Positions 1 to 11,841 are shown, counted from the first letter of the stretch. The stretch: DNA of 64,000 nt from Phymorhynchus buccinoides (GCA_017654935.2 CM065699.1:38768450-38832449), one strand, 5' to 3'. Notes: generated from the sequence alone by a model not told the origin. Numbers and translations are program-made.

Positions 1-25
1 ACGAACAACAATCCTCACAATTATG

Positions 26-765
26 CAATACAGTCAAACCTCACTTAACGGGCACCTCGGTATCGCGGGCACCTCAGTATTCCGGACAGTTTTTGTCAGT
101 CTGTCATTTGTGTCCTTCTTATTTATGACTAAGGGTGTCTCGGGTATAGCGACCACCCCGCTATTCAGGACAACGGACAGTGATCTCAGTCTGAATCACT
201 ATTAACTAATGTGATTTACCACTCAGTAATCCGACCACCCTGATCACCAATTTTTAACCCTTTAGCCGCCAATGTCGCATTTATGCACCATAATGATTTA
301 ACACACATCTCAATAAACGGCATACAATCAGGGTTTGTTATCGAAAGACCCTAGTTTCTTAATTTTGGGAGGTAGGTATAGGCCTTACTTTATACAAGTC
401 ACAGAGGAATCCCCAATATTGCAGACCTTTTTTTTTCTTTTTCTGCCCAAATAAGTTTAATGGACATTTTTGGTTGAAAAATAGCTGGCGGTGAAAGGGT
501 TTATAGCATGGTCAAAGAAAATTATTTAAGGAAAATCACGGGAATGGAAATGAGAAAACTCAACGTCAAAGAAAGTTCACGGAAACCTTGAGTGGAAATC
601 GTTCCCTTTCCTTCGTTAGTCAATGTTGGGTAATAAAATAAAGTCATTCTTTTCATTACACACGCAATTGCCTATGTATGGGGTAATTCAGTATAGCGGG
701 CACCTTACTATTACGGACAGTTTTGACCAGTCTGTTGGGTGGTCGGTTAACTGAGGTTCGACTGT
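26..765. mobile_element. pogo/Tc1-like non-autonomous element ending at an ADA2 exon
   Basis: TACAGTCAAACCTCACTTAA at 26-45 is inverted at 746-765 (TTAACTGAGGTTCGACTGTA). Both ends carry TA, as at Tc1/mariner/pogo target sites. The subterminal motif CGGACAGTTTT recurs near each end. A piggyBac-type MITE (254-502) lies inside. The right end stops 17 bases before the first visible ADA2 exon. Confidence 0.55.
254..502 (-). mobile_element. piggyBac-type MITE, copy 1
   Basis: Starts TTAACCCTTTAGCCGCC and ends GGCGGTGAAAGGGTTTA. About 245 bp, with the internal order of the family's reverse orientation. TTAA target plus CCC/GGG termini are the piggyBac hallmark; no transposase is encoded. Confidence 0.75.
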
Positions 766-782
766 ATGTTCACCACCACCAG

Positions 783-990
783 CTTGGCGCGCAATATGTC
801 CCTGGTCGTGGCGGACCCGGCGTCGACCTACTCCTCCATCCGCGCCGTGTGGCGGAGGTTCGAGCAGTACTTTGTGGGCGTGCTGCCCGCCGTCAACTAC
901 ATGCCCGTGTTCACCAGCTACCTGTGGAGGACCATGGAGGAGGCGTTGGAGGACAACGTGCAGTACCTCGAACTTCGCTTGACCGTGGAG
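783..990 (+). CDS. ADA2: ADA2-like exon a (first visible)
   Basis: Encodes LARNMSLVV through LRLTVE, which aligns with the LLRNFTLV...DNVLYVELR block of animal ADA2. The donor gtaagg follows phase 0. The 5' border is uncertain. The in-frame stop at 748-750 sets the limit. Acceptor ccaccaccaccag gives a start at 783. A weaker option at 756 would take codons from the end of a transposon that finishes at 765. Confidence 0.82.
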
Positions 991-1759
991 GTAAGGAAAA
1001 ATGCATGTTTGTAGTGTATGTAGAGTCGAACCTCAGTCGAAAACCCCTATAAATAAGTGGAAGAAAGAAGGATAAAAGTTTACGCGTTTAGGACAAAATT
1101 CGGACACGTGCGCAAATCTTTTCCTCTTTCTTTGCCTCACTTATTTATGGACTGCGCACGGGTTTCCGCACGGAATATCCGCTTATGTGTGTACACGGCC
1201 TTAGCCTACAACACGATCTGATGCACATACGCTCTATTCCAGTTGTACGACCTGGAAGGGACGTACAGTGACGACGCCACCATAGATGCTCTTCAGGAAG
1301 TGGTGCGCACGTTCCGACAGCACCATCCACAGTTCATCGGGCTCAAGGTCATCATCGCCAGCATCAAGTCAGTAGTTTAGGCTGCCATACTGATGCTGCT
1401 TTGCCGTCAGTGTGCACAGGTTGCTAAATTGTGCCGGTTTGTTTTTTGCATGCACACACGTATGCATAAATAAAAATGTGCACACACACACACACACACA
1501 CAACAACAACATGCAGTATTTATACGGCGCTGAATCTTGATAGAAATCAAATCAAAGCGCGCACATACGTTAGCATTCAAAACGCATTCAAACAAAAACG
1601 CAATACAAAGCGAACACACACAGATGACATAAATGGAATACAGCAGAAACAGACCTAATGGCAAGAAAGAGAAGAGAAAGAGAGCGGAGCATTAATGACG
1701 GGGGAACAGGTGGGTTTTGAGGTTAGCTTTGAAAGCACACACACACACGCACGCACGCG

Positions 1760-1822
<63 letters not shown>

Positions 1823-4800
1823 ATATAGTAATGAGTTAAATACAGTAACATGGGTTCAACTCCCCAAAATGAAAAAACCCTGAAAGGCAGGGGTCCATGG
1901 CCCCCGGCAGGGTAGCCTACAGGGGCAGAGCCCCGTCGGACGATTCAGAGGGGGGGGGGGGGGAGGCAAGTTAAGAGAGAGAGATAACGAGACAGACAGA
2001 CAGTTAAAATGATAGACAAGGACAGTTTGAGTCTGATAATCCTTGTAAAATTATTACATTGCCTTTGTACACTTCCAAGATAGAACCACCAAGTTTAAAA
2101 CGCCCCAAGTCCCTTGTGGTCAATTTTTTTTATGAATTAAAAAAACCCTGAAGTTCAGTTTCTGGTAAAATTAAAAATACTGAAATCAGTGTCAAAATTA
2201 AAGAGTAGCACCCATGCAGTCATTGAAATGCAGGACTTTTTTTTATTTAAATTTTGATTAGATGCAAAGTCATGACTGCCTGTGAAGGCTCTCCAGACTT
2301 TTCATTTCAATTATGTTTTTACTGTTAGTTAACCCTTTCACCGCCAGCCACATTTCAGCCAAAAATTGTCCACTAAGTTTACCTGGGTAGAGAACAAAAT
2401 CTATCTGCAGTATTGGGGATTCTTCTGTGACATATACAAAATAAGGTATACCCTTACTTCCCAAAACTAAGACAATAAGGTCTTTGGACAACACACCCCA
2501 ATTTGATGCCTTTTAGTGACATAGGTGTTAAATTACTGTGGTGCTAAAATGCGACTTTGGCGGTGAAAGGGTTAAAGAAAGGAAAAGGGTGGCCGTAGCT
2601 AATAAGCAAAATCAACGACATTGCCGCATCTTTGGGAGAGAAAAAATAATCACATTAGGGAAGAAAGGTGGCAGAATGGTTAAGACGTTCGCCTGCCAAA
2701 TTCAATGCCTGACTGCAGCGTGAGTGACCCGGGTTCGAATCCCTCCCTGTCTCGTGCTTTCTTTCTAGTTTGACAGGCAAATCGAACTGAACGTCGAGTC
2801 CTTCGGATGGGGACTTAAAGCTAGTCTGACCCGGCCGTGCGCTTTATGCTCGTAAAAATCCCTCGGCAGTCAAACGTCGGTAGGAGCAGGGAGAAATCCC
2901 GCTGCCTGGTATGACTAAATTGATAGCTAGGTTTCCCTAGTCTGGCCCCCCTCTCCTCACCCTGCGCCCCCACCCCACCCCTAAAAACAATTTTTTTAAT
3001 GGGTAGGCGCTGCGCTTGCGGCGACGCGCTCTCGAAGGAGAGCAGTCCGAATTTCACAGAGATAAGTCTCTGTGACTAGAATAATACCAAATGAAACACC
3101 AATACCAATAACACTAGAAATCCACACAAACGTGCATAGGAGCACAAATGTTTGGCGTTTTGTTCGATTTGAGCGCCGTTGTGGGGAACGTGGCGCTCTT
3201 TTTGCGTTGAGCGCTACTGCTGGTGAACTCAATGCTGATATTAAAAACAAAACAAAAACAACTTGCAACTCGTCCTCTGTCCAGAGACAAGACCATCGAG
3301 CAACAGACGGACGCTCTGCTGCGCACGGTGCGCCTGCGCAACAAGTACCCGGAAGTGGTGCTGGGCTTTGACCTCATTCAGCACGAGGACACAGCGCCCT
3401 CTCTGGCGGAGTTACTGCCCGTGGTGCTGCACCCCGAAATCCAGCCCCCCAACCTCCCCATGCCTTTCTTCTTCCACGCCGGAGAGACAGGTGAACCTGC
3501 AGTGGAAACTGAGTTCTTGTGTAGGACCTCCAGGGCTCCCAGGGACCCCCATTTGGGGGTCTATGGAGTACTAGAATTCTAGAGGACCCTTTAAAAGAAT
3601 GTGCAGGGGGTCCCAGGGATGCACTAGAAAAATTCTTTTTAGCATTCGCAATGCCACTGGGACCCTCTATCCCGCCTCTAGGACCCTCTATGCTGTAAGT
3701 GAAGGAGTCCCCGGGACCCCTTGTTTTGCGGGACGATTGAGAGCACTGGACCTTGCTCAGGATTTCTCTTTGATGATGATGAGTTTTGACTTTCTTTTAA
3801 AGAAGGATTCAGACAAAGTCCCCCAAAATGTCAATTACGGGTTGTTCCTTTAGGCGATAATGATTATTACAGGGAACTTTCATTCTGCGAAAGCGTAAGT
3901 ACGATCACGTTACGCCTCTCCTGAAGGAGCTGCACTGGCTACCAGTCCAGTTTCGACTACATTACAAGGTTGAAGTCCTTGACTTCCGTCACTTTGAACA
4001 CTGAAACCCTTCCACCTTACCTCTCCAGTGTTCTCCACACATACACTCCTTCTTAAGCTTTTAAAGGCACCTAAAACGAATTCAAAGTCTTTTGGCCAGC
4101 ACGTTAGAGTCTTTATTGTAAATATCTGTATTGTTATAAATTCGGGACTTTCCTGGTGTTGCACTGCCTCCGGGCATTGTCTCCGGGATCGCTCCCACCA
4201 TCTTTATTGTCCACCAATGTCCCACATAACTTGTGTCTGTTCCAGACCGGGGGACGTTAAACGGATTTTTCATTCTTGGCCAGCACAGTTTTAGTTTTTG
4301 TGCCCTCACTGTCTGAAATTAATATCCCTGCCCATCTCCATCACCAACCAACACTTTCAGGTTTTAATTAAAACCCCAACTCCAGGCCCATCTGTTTCAG
4401 AAAGCCTTTCCTCTGTAACTTTTCTTTCCCCCGCCTAATCATCAGTATCAGTTAGATGGTTCAATGAATGTGGGAGAATGGTTTATGTTAGTGAGTTTGC
4501 ATGTAAGTCAGTAGTGAATGCGAGAGACTTGAGTTTAATGTACAGAATTAATTACGAATTGAGAGTAAGAGCTGTAAGAGGTAATACTTTTTTTCTATTG
4601 TAATAGAAAATCATTTGTTCTGACTGCAGTTGCTTATTACTGTACAACATCCTCCGCCTAGCTCTGCGTGAGCAACAGTCAAAGGGGAGCAAACCCAGAA
4701 CCATCTCGAGCAAGATTCAAAGGGAAGCAAATCCAGCATCATCCTGGAGCAGGAGACAAGGGGAAGCAAACCCAGCATCATCCTGGAGCAGGAGACAAGG

Positions 4801-7800
4801 GGAAGCAAACCCAGCATCATCCTGGAGCAAGAGTCAAAGGGAAGCAAACCCAGCATCATCCTGGAGCAAGAGTCAAAGGGAAGCAAACCCAGCATCATCC
4901 TCGAGCAAGAGTCAAAGGGAAGCAAACCCAGCATCATCCTCGAGCAGCAAAGGGAGCAAACCCAATCATCCTCGGAGTCAAAGCAAACCCAGCATCATCC
5001 TCGAGCAAGAGTCAAAGGGAGCAAGCAAACCCAGCATCATCCTGGAGCAAGAGTCAAAGGGGAGCAAACCCAGCATCATCCTCGAGCAAGAGTCAAAGGG
5101 AGCAAACCCAGCATCATCCTCGAGCAAGAGTCAAAGGGAAGCAAACCCAGCATCATCCTCGAGCAAGAGTCAAAGGGAAGCAAACCCAGCATCATCCTCG
5201 AGCAAGGGTCAAAGGGGAGCAAACCCAGCATCATCCTCGAGCAAGAGTCAAAGGGAGCAAACCCAGCATCATCCTCGAGCAAGAGTCAAAGGGAAGCAAA
5301 CCCAGCATCATCCTCGAGCAAGAGTCAAAGGGAAGCAAACCCAGCATCATCCTCGAGCAAGAGTCAAAGGGAAGCAAACCCAGCATCATCCTCGAGCAAG
5401 TTTCAAAGGGAAGCAAACCCAGCATCATCCTCGAGCAAGAGTCAAAGGGAAGCAAACCCAGCATCATCCTCGAGCAAGAGTCAAAGGGAAGCAAACCCAG
5501 CATCATCCTCGAGCAAGTCAAAGGGAAGCAAACCCAGCTCCTCGAGCAAGAGTCAAAGGGAAGCAAACCCAGCATCATCCTCGAGCAAGAGTCAAAGGGA
5601 AGCAAACCCAGCATCATCCTCGAGCAAGAGTCAAAGGGAAGCAAACCCAGCATCATCCTCGAGCAAGAGTCAAAGGGAAGCAAACCCAGCATCATCCTCG
5701 AGCAAGAGTCAAAGGGAAGCAAACCCAGCATCATCATCCTCGAGCAAGAGTCAAAGGGAAGCAAACCCAGCATCATCCTCGAGCAAGAGTCAAAGGGGAG
5801 CAAACCCAGCATCATCCTCGAGCAAGAGTCAAAGGGGAGCAAACCCAGCATCATCCTGGAGCAAGAGTCAAAGGGGAGCAAACCCAGCATCATCCTGGAG
5901 CAAGAGTCAAAGGGGAGCAAACCCAGCATCATCCTGGAGCAAGAGTCAAAGGGAAGCAAACCCAGCATCATCCTCGAGCAAGAGTCAAAGGGGAGCAAAC
6001 CCAGCATCATCCTCGAGCAAGAGTCAAAGGGAAGCAAACCCAGCATCATCCTCGAGCAAGAGTCAAAGGGAAGCAAACCCAGCATCATCCTGGAGCAAGA
6101 GTCAAAGGGAGCAAACCCAGCATCATCCTGGAGCAAGAGTCAAAGGGGAGCAAACCCAGCATCATCCTCGGAGCAGTCAAAAGGGAAGCAAACCCAGCAT
6201 CATCCTCGAGCAAGAGTCAAAAGGAAGCAAACCCAGCATCATCCTCGAGCAAGAGTCAAAGGGAAGTAAACCCAGCATCATCCTCGAGCAGCAAACAAAC
6301 CCAGCATCATCCTCGAGCAAAAAGGGAAGCAAACCCAGCATCATCCTCAAAAAAGGAGGTATCCGATTTGTCTATAATATTATAGCTCTCGGGTGAGAGA
6401 GCCTCACTATTTCAGTCTTTCATCTCCGCTATATAGACAAGCTGTATCACTGCTTTCCAGAATAGCTGGTGCCTCGATCTTTGCTATCTGCGGGTCATAG
6501 GTGGAAGTAATTGACTGGCAGACATGATCGATAAAGGATCATTAGCACTCGTTTATAACGTGTTAATTGCACAGAGGCAAACAAAATATATTCTGTATGC
6601 ATATGTTGTGTCATTGTGTGTGCGCGCTCGCGCGTGTGTGTGTGTGTGTATGCATGTGTGTCTCTGTGTGTGCGTGCGTGCGTGCGTGCGTGCGTGTGTG
6701 CGTGCGTGCGTGCGTGCGTGCGTGCGTGTTTCTTTTTCACGTCTCATCATTATTATAATATTAGTTTTTGCACAGCGTGGACGGAGTTGACAGACTTGAA
6801 CCTTGTGGACGCGGTACTGCTGAACAGCACGAGGGTGGGCCACGCCTACAGCGTTCTACGGCACCCCTGGGTGTGCGAGCAGATCAAGAGGAAGGGCATC
6901 GCCATCGAGATCAGCCCCCTCTCCAACCAGGTATTGTACTCCTTCCTTGTCATGTGGAGAGAGCGTCGTCGCTAGTGCTGCGACGACCCCCCTGGGTGTG
7001 TGAGCACATCAAGAGGAGAGGCATCGCCATCGAGATCAGCCCCCTCTCCAACCAGGTATTGTACTCCTTCCTTGTCATGTGGAGAGCGCGTCGTCGCTAG
7101 TGCTGCGACGACCCCCCTGGGGGTGTGAGCACATCAAGAGGAGAGGCATCGCCATCGAGATCAGCCCCCTCTCCAACCAGGTATTGTATTACTTCCTTGT
7201 CATGTGGAGAGCGCGTCGTCGCTAGTGCTGCGACGACTCCCCTGAGTGTGAGAACACATCAAGAGGAGAGGCATCGCCATCGAGATCAGCCCCCTCTCCA
7301 ACCAGGTATTGTACTCCTTCCTTGTCATGTGGAGAGAGCGTCGTCGCTAGTGCTGCGACGACCCCCCTGGGTGTGTGAGCACATCAAGAGGAGAGGCATC
7401 GCCATCGAGATCAGCCCCCTCTCCAACCAGGTATTGTACTCCTTCCTTGTCATGTGGAGAGCGCGTCGTCGCTAGTGCTGCGACGACCCCCCTGGGGGTG
7501 TGAGCACATCAAGAGGAGAGGCATCGCCATCGAGATCAGCCCCCTCTCCAACCAGGTATTGTATTACTTCCTTGTCATGTGGAGAGCGCGTCGTCGCTAG
7601 TGCTGCGACGACTCCCCTGAGTGTGAGAACACATCAAGAGGAGAGGCATCGCCATCGAAAGCAGTCCCCTCTCCAACCTGGTGAAACGATTTTGTTAATT
7701 AAAAGAACACTGCCCTGTGCATCACATTGCTGTTACGAACAAAAATGGATCCCCGTTGAAAAGTGAGACCATTGCCACCGCTGGGTGTATGTGTACATGT

Positions 7801-9278
7801 CTATGTGTCTATCTAGCTGTCTGGCTTGACTGACTCTATGTGGTGTGCGTGCGTTCGTGTGTGTGGGCGCATTCATGGTGTGTGGGTCTGTCTGTCTGTT
7901 TGCCTGTTAAAAGTGTAGGTCTTTAGGCGTGCGTCTTATCTATGCTTTTGCGTGCGGATAGGCCTATATGTGCGTGAGACTGTGTCCACGAATGTGCCTG
8001 TCTCAGGGGCGGACCAAATGATTCGTAAGGTGGGAGGGGGTGGTGGTTCCACGGGGAGTCCAGAGAGCTGTATGTGCCTGTCTCAGGGGCGGACCAAATA
8101 TTTCATAAGGTTTCATAAGGGGGGGGGGGGGGGTCCGCGGGGAGTCCAGGCAGCTGCATAGGTCCTTCGTTAACTTGTGGGGGCCCAGGGGACGAAGACC
8201 CCGGAAAGGGTTTCAATTTAGTTATTATCAAAGCAAAAAAATTAGCCATTTTCTTATTTTTTACCGTTCTATAAGGTACATGATTGGGGCAAGGGGTGGG
8301 TGGGGGTCCTGAAACCCTGGAACCCCCCTCAGATCCGCCCCTGTGCAGCCTGACTGTATATTATACGTCTGACGTGCGAGTATCATGCGACGTGCGCGCA
8401 TACGTGTGTACATGTTTCCTTCAACATTCCCTAAACGAAATAGTCCTCTTGTTTTCACTGATCAATTAATTAACCCAGATACTGAAGCTGGTCTCAGACC
8501 TGCGCAACCATCCGGGCTCCGTGCTGCTGTCACGTGCTTTCCCCGTGGTCATAGCGTCCGACGACCCCGCCGTGTGGGGCGCTGCGCACCTGTCACATGA
8601 CTTCTACGTCACCTTCATGGCGCTGGCCTCCACCCAGGATGATTTGAGACTGCTGAAAAAGCTGGCCATCAACTCCATTCAGTGAGTGTTCTCCATTATG
8701 GCGGTTGGTGTGTGGGGGTGGGGTGGGTGGAGATGGGGGTGTTGAGGACCTTTTTTGGGGGTGGGTTGGAGGAGGTGTTATGGTAGGGGGAGACCCAAGA
8801 TGACCTGGGGAAAAAAGCTGGCGTTGGACTGGCGTTTTTTTGGGGGGTGGGGGGTGGATCGGAGGGGGGATGTAATAGGGGATGGTGGGTGGAGAAGGTG
8901 TGTGTGTGTGTGCGCGCGCGCGCGCATGCATGCGTGCGTGCGTGCGTGCGTGCGTGTGACTAAAATATAAGATGACATTTTTTTTTTCACTCACTCGATT
9001 ATGATTTTGTCTCTTAGTGTTCACTTGTACCTGGAAAGTTTTGTCTGTGGTCATTTCCTTGCCATTCATTCCTGACAAAGAAACCTTCGTGTTTTGAAAG
9101 CTGGAATCATAATGGTGTTTATGTGGTTAGTTTGCGAAACATATCTCTTCTCCTTTCTTTATCCAGGTACAGCGGTCTTCTACCCGAGGAGAAGGAGCGA
9201 GCTATGGTTCAGTGGGAGAAATCATACGCGCGGTTCATTGATGAATTGTACGACCAGTTCACCCAAGAGGAAACCTAA
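783..9278 (+). CDS. ADA2: ADA2/ADGF-like secreted adenosine deaminase gene, 3' half, six exons
   Basis: The six exons 783-990, 1243-1367, 3285-3490, 6776-6930, 8479-8681 and 9167-9278 join in frame into about 335 residues ending at TAA. The product should deaminate adenosine (and 2'-deoxyadenosine) to inosine outside the cell. Visible family hallmarks, in order: [19 protein letters not shown], the HAGET zinc/catalytic motif, TRVGH with the catalytic His, EISPLSNQ, and SDDP with the zinc-binding Asp. Sequons NMS and NST fit a glycosylated secreted protein. The signal peptide, the ADGF N-terminal region and the HxH zinc ligands are not in the window, so the gene starts upstream. No key residue of the visible half is missing and every exon phase is consistent, so the gene looks functional. 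The alternative, a cytosolic ADA1-type enzyme, is unlikely because the DNV.Y.ELR and DLRNHP blocks are ADA2-specific. Confidence 0.92.
1036..1199. mobile_element. Short inverted-end MITE (CTAAATAAGTGG family), copy 1
   Basis: Shares about 150 bases (AAGGATAAAAGTTTACGC, TTCGGACACGTG, CACGGGTTTCCGCA) with the element at 60285-60452. The outer parts are mutually inverted (ATAAGTGGAA and CACTTATTTAT). Confidence 0.5.
1243..1367 (+). CDS. ADA2: ADA2-like exon b
   Basis: Acceptor ctctattccag, donor gtcagt, phases 0 in and 2 out. Encodes [11 protein letters not shown] through [15 protein letters not shown], the segment that in ADA2 leads from the DNV.Y.ELR strand to the HPEFIG helix. The family's G-hK (here GLK) is present. 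Confidence 0.88.
1736..1818. repeat. (CA)n microsatellite with CG-rich segment
   Basis: Uninterrupted CA steps with an internal (GC)n run, in ADA2 intron b. A shorter (CA)n is at 1482-1501. The flanks (1368-2328) otherwise hold no gene. Confidence 0.95.
2329..2575 (+). mobile_element. piggyBac-type MITE, copy 2
   Basis: A full 247-bp copy with near-perfect ends TTAACCCTTTCACCGCCA and TGGCGGTGAAAGGGTTAA, in ADA2 intron b. Confidence 0.85.
2665..2940 (+). mobile_element. tRNA-derived SINE (family B)
   Basis: The head looks like a type-2 tRNA: A-box-like TGGCAGAATGGTTAAGACG and B-box GGGTTCGAATCCC about 60 bases later. A tRNA-unrelated body follows (ACGTCGAGTCCTTCGGATGG, CCCTCGGCAGTCAAACG). 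The anticodon arm cannot be folded convincingly, so this is a retroposon rather than a tRNA gene. Confidence 0.7.
3000..3100 (+). mobile_element. SINE family A 3' fragment
   Basis: GGCGACGCGCTCTC, CGAATTTCACAGAGA and the final CTCTGTGACTA match the tail of the better-preserved copies at 39139-39489 and 44262-44505. Confidence 0.5.
3285..3490 (+). CDS. ADA2: ADA2-like exon c with HAGET motif
   Basis: Acceptor cctctgtccag, donor gtgaac, phases 2 in and 1 out. Encodes [10 protein letters not shown] and [11 protein letters not shown]. The His of HAGET is a zinc ligand and the Glu is the catalytic acid in this superfamily. A MITE (3535-3740) begins about 45 bp after the donor. Confidence 0.92.
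3529..3745 (-). mobile_element. hAT-like MITE with CAGGGCTCCCA ends, copy 1
   Basis: Begins CAGGGCTCCCAGGGACCCCC. The same element is inverted at 20961-21188, just after an ADCK5 exon. It carries GGGTCCCAGGGATGCACTAG and CCTCTATCCCGCCTCTA. The 3' end here is degenerate. Confidence 0.6.
3888..4030 (+). mobile_element. LINE reverse-transcriptase C-terminal relic
   Basis: Reading from 3903 gives [20 protein letters not shown], the conserved motif after the RT domain of CR1/L2/Daphne-type non-LTR retrotransposons. The frame is lost after about 40 codons. The following 4030-4690 may be its 3' end and holds no gene. Confidence 0.6.
4110..4270 (+). mobile_element. Dispersed repeat, GTTGCACTGCCTCCGGGCAT family, copy 1
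   Basis: The stretch GGGACTTTCCTGGTGTTGCA through CCACCATCTTTATTGT is found inverted at about 45010-45110. Family unknown. Confidence 0.45.
4690..6350. repeat. 39-bp minisatellite, about 42 copies, in ADA2 intron c
   Basis: Unit GAGCAAGAGTCAAAGGGAAG followed by CAAACCCAGCATCATCCTC. The period of 39 is a multiple of 3 and the unit has no stop in several frames, so long spurious ORFs arise on both strands (533 codons plus, 301 codons minus). Variants include CTGGAGC for CTCGAGC, GGGGAGC for GGGAAGC, and short indels. There is no splice consensus or start context that would make it coding. Confidence 0.95.
6618..6728. repeat. (TG)n / (TGCG)n microsatellite before ADA2 exon d
   Basis: A mixed TG and TGCG tract ends 48 bases before the exon d acceptor, so a long UG-repeat lies close to a 3' splice site in the transcript. 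Confidence 0.9.
6776..6930 (+). CDS. ADA2: ADA2-like exon d, source of a donor-edge repeat array
   Basis: Acceptor tttttgcacag, donor gtattg, phases 1 in and 0 out. Encodes [17 protein letters not shown] and IEISPLSNQ. The His of RVGH is the catalytic base of the family. The last 78 bases plus the donor have been duplicated downstream six times (6931-7690). The upstream flank is a 110-bp TG-rich tract. Confidence 0.92.
6931..7690 (+). repeat. Six-copy tandem duplication of ADA2 exon d donor edge (125-bp unit, 375-bp higher order)
   Basis: The junction CTCTCCAACCAG|GTATTG recurs at 6931, 7056, 7181, 7306, 7431 and 7556, and decayed at 7681, exactly 125 bp apart. Each unit is 47 intronic bases (GTATTG through GTCGTCGCTAG, ending in TAG) plus a copy of the last 62-78 exon bases. 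The copies share differences from the parent exon (CEHIKRRG instead of CEQIKRKG), so they amplified from one founder. Units follow an ABC-ABC order (TACTCC, TACTCC, TATTAC), giving a 375-bp higher-order repeat. The last copy has lost the donor (CTGGTGAAAC). Confidence 0.95.
7990..8345. mobile_element. hAT-like MITE with CAGGGGCGGA ends
   Basis: CAGGGGCGGACCAAA occurs at about 8004 and 8085, and its inverted partner GATCCGCCCCTG at about 8332-8343. G-rich interior. The repeated left end implies an internal duplication. Confidence 0.5.
8479..8681 (+). CDS. ADA2: ADA2-like exon e with SDDP motif
   Basis: Acceptor ttaacccag, donor gtgagt, phases 0 in and 2 out. Encodes [26 protein letters not shown] and [12 protein letters not shown]. 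The first Asp of SDDP is a zinc ligand in adenosine deaminases. Confidence 0.92.
8685..8960. repeat. G-rich tract and (TG/CG)n in the last ADA2 intron
   Basis: Strand-asymmetric G-rich sequence (GGGGGTGGGTTGGAGGAGG and similar), followed by (TG)n, (CG)n and (CGTG)n at 8898-8957. No gene. Confidence 0.8.
9167..9278 (+). CDS. ADA2: ADA2-like terminal coding exon
   Basis: Acceptor ctttatccag. The first base completes the Gln codon split by the previous exon. Encodes [16 protein letters not shown] and FIDELYDQF, then stops at TAA 9276-9278. The length and the W-x6-F pattern match the ADA2 C-terminal helix. Confidence 0.9.
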
Positions 9279-9401
9279 ATCCCTCAACTGGGGCAACAGC
9301 ACAACGTGCAGAGGGGGATGAGAACTGCATCGACACCTTTGATTCCATGTAGCCTATCTCATAATTATATTATGGTAAGGGCCCCAAATGTTTGGACGCA
9401 A

Positions 9402-9431
9402 AATAAATCTGTCAAATGCTGCAAAAATAAA
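9402..9431 (+). promoter_or_regulatory. Candidate poly(A) signals of the ADA2-like gene
   Basis: AATAAA occurs at 9402-9407 and 9426-9431, 124-153 bases after the stop codon. The 3' UTR would be about 150 bases. The cleavage site cannot be seen directly. Confidence 0.5.
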
Positions 9432-10645
<1,214 letters not shown>

Positions 10646-10664
10646 TATGTGTGCGTGCGTGCGT

Positions 10665-10788
10665 GGATAGACCTTATTTTATACATGTCACAGAAGAATC
10701 CCCAATACTGCAGATGGATTTTGATCTCTACCCTGATGAATTCAATGGAAATGTTTGGCTGAAATATGGCTGGCGGTGAAAGGGTTAA
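10665..10788 (-). mobile_element. piggyBac-type MITE, half copy
   Basis: Only the half ending GCTGGCGGTGAAAGGGTTAA remains, with the family's internal TCACAGAAGAATCCCCAATA. The other end is replaced by the TC/TG microsatellite. Confidence 0.75.
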
Positions 10789-10789
10789 T

Positions 10790-11346
10790 GCTGTTGTGTA
10801 TATAAAGTATTGTTGACTTTTGCCAGGTGATAGTCTATGTAATAAATGGATATTACGGGTTTTTTTTAAATTTTATAGTACTTGATCAGCTCATGTGTGC
10901 TTTTGTAGGTCCAATAATTTTATATGGTGCCATGTCACGTCGACAGGCCTACAAAAACACATGTTGTAGCCTACCAGATGGTGCCGTTATGAATTGCTTC
11001 AAAGTAAATTAGCTTAAAGTTAGAGTCTACTCGCGGGGTGTGTTTAAAAACATCTAGGCTGATGCTTAGACTAGATGAATCTCAACACAGCTGCTGCATT
11101 TAGATTTTTTTTTAAATTAAGCTAAAGTTGGTTGTGATAGTAGTTTGTTTTTTGGGCCTACAGCTTGTTCTAATTTCAGTGTCATTCGGTGCAGGATCGT
11201 GCTTTTAAGATAACAATAAAGTGTAAATTGATTTGTAGCGCAATCATTGCGTTTGTTTGCTTGTTTATTTGTCAGTGTGCGTTATGTGGATGTGTCTGCG
11301 GTCAAGCATGTGTTTGTGTGTGCTGCGTATGTGTATGTGCGAGTGC

Positions 11347-11406
<60 letters not shown>

Positions 11407-11768
11407 TGGAGGGGGTGGGAGAGAGGGTATGCTTTTATTTTGTTTGTTCTTTATTACAATAGTCGATGCCAGAAGCAAAAAATAAAGCCCCGTTTTGAAC
11501 CCCCCAAAACCCCATATACTTCAAAGTGTTGTTTTTGTTGTGAGAATACAAAGTTGTGTTCATCACACCAAGTAGCTTCACCGGCCTATACCCTAGGCTT
11601 ACGGAGGCAGGTGAAGCTCCTTTATCACAAACATACACACATACGTAGGCTACTATGCCTATCGTAAGTTGCACATGTTATGTTTGCAGCTGTTGTAAAG
11701 AAATAATTTTTCAAAATCGAAAATGTGTGCATTCAAACGGTGTTGCATTGGCGAGCATTGAACACATT

Positions 11769-11841
<73 letters not shown>

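Noticed and set aside
2665..2760. tRNA gene (also at 17583 and the heads of SINE family A)
   Set aside because: A and B boxes are present, but stems do not fold into a proper cloverleaf and SINE bodies follow, so these are retroposon heads.
4668..6269. 533-codon plus-strand and 301-codon minus-strand open frames
   Set aside because: Both are products of a 39-bp tandem repeat whose period is a multiple of three; no homology, promoter or splice context.
6967..7620. Additional genuine ADA2 exons in the 125-bp array
   Set aside because: The only upstream AG (CGCTAG) gives 79-base segments in the wrong phase after exon d and leads to stops, so coding use is unlikely.
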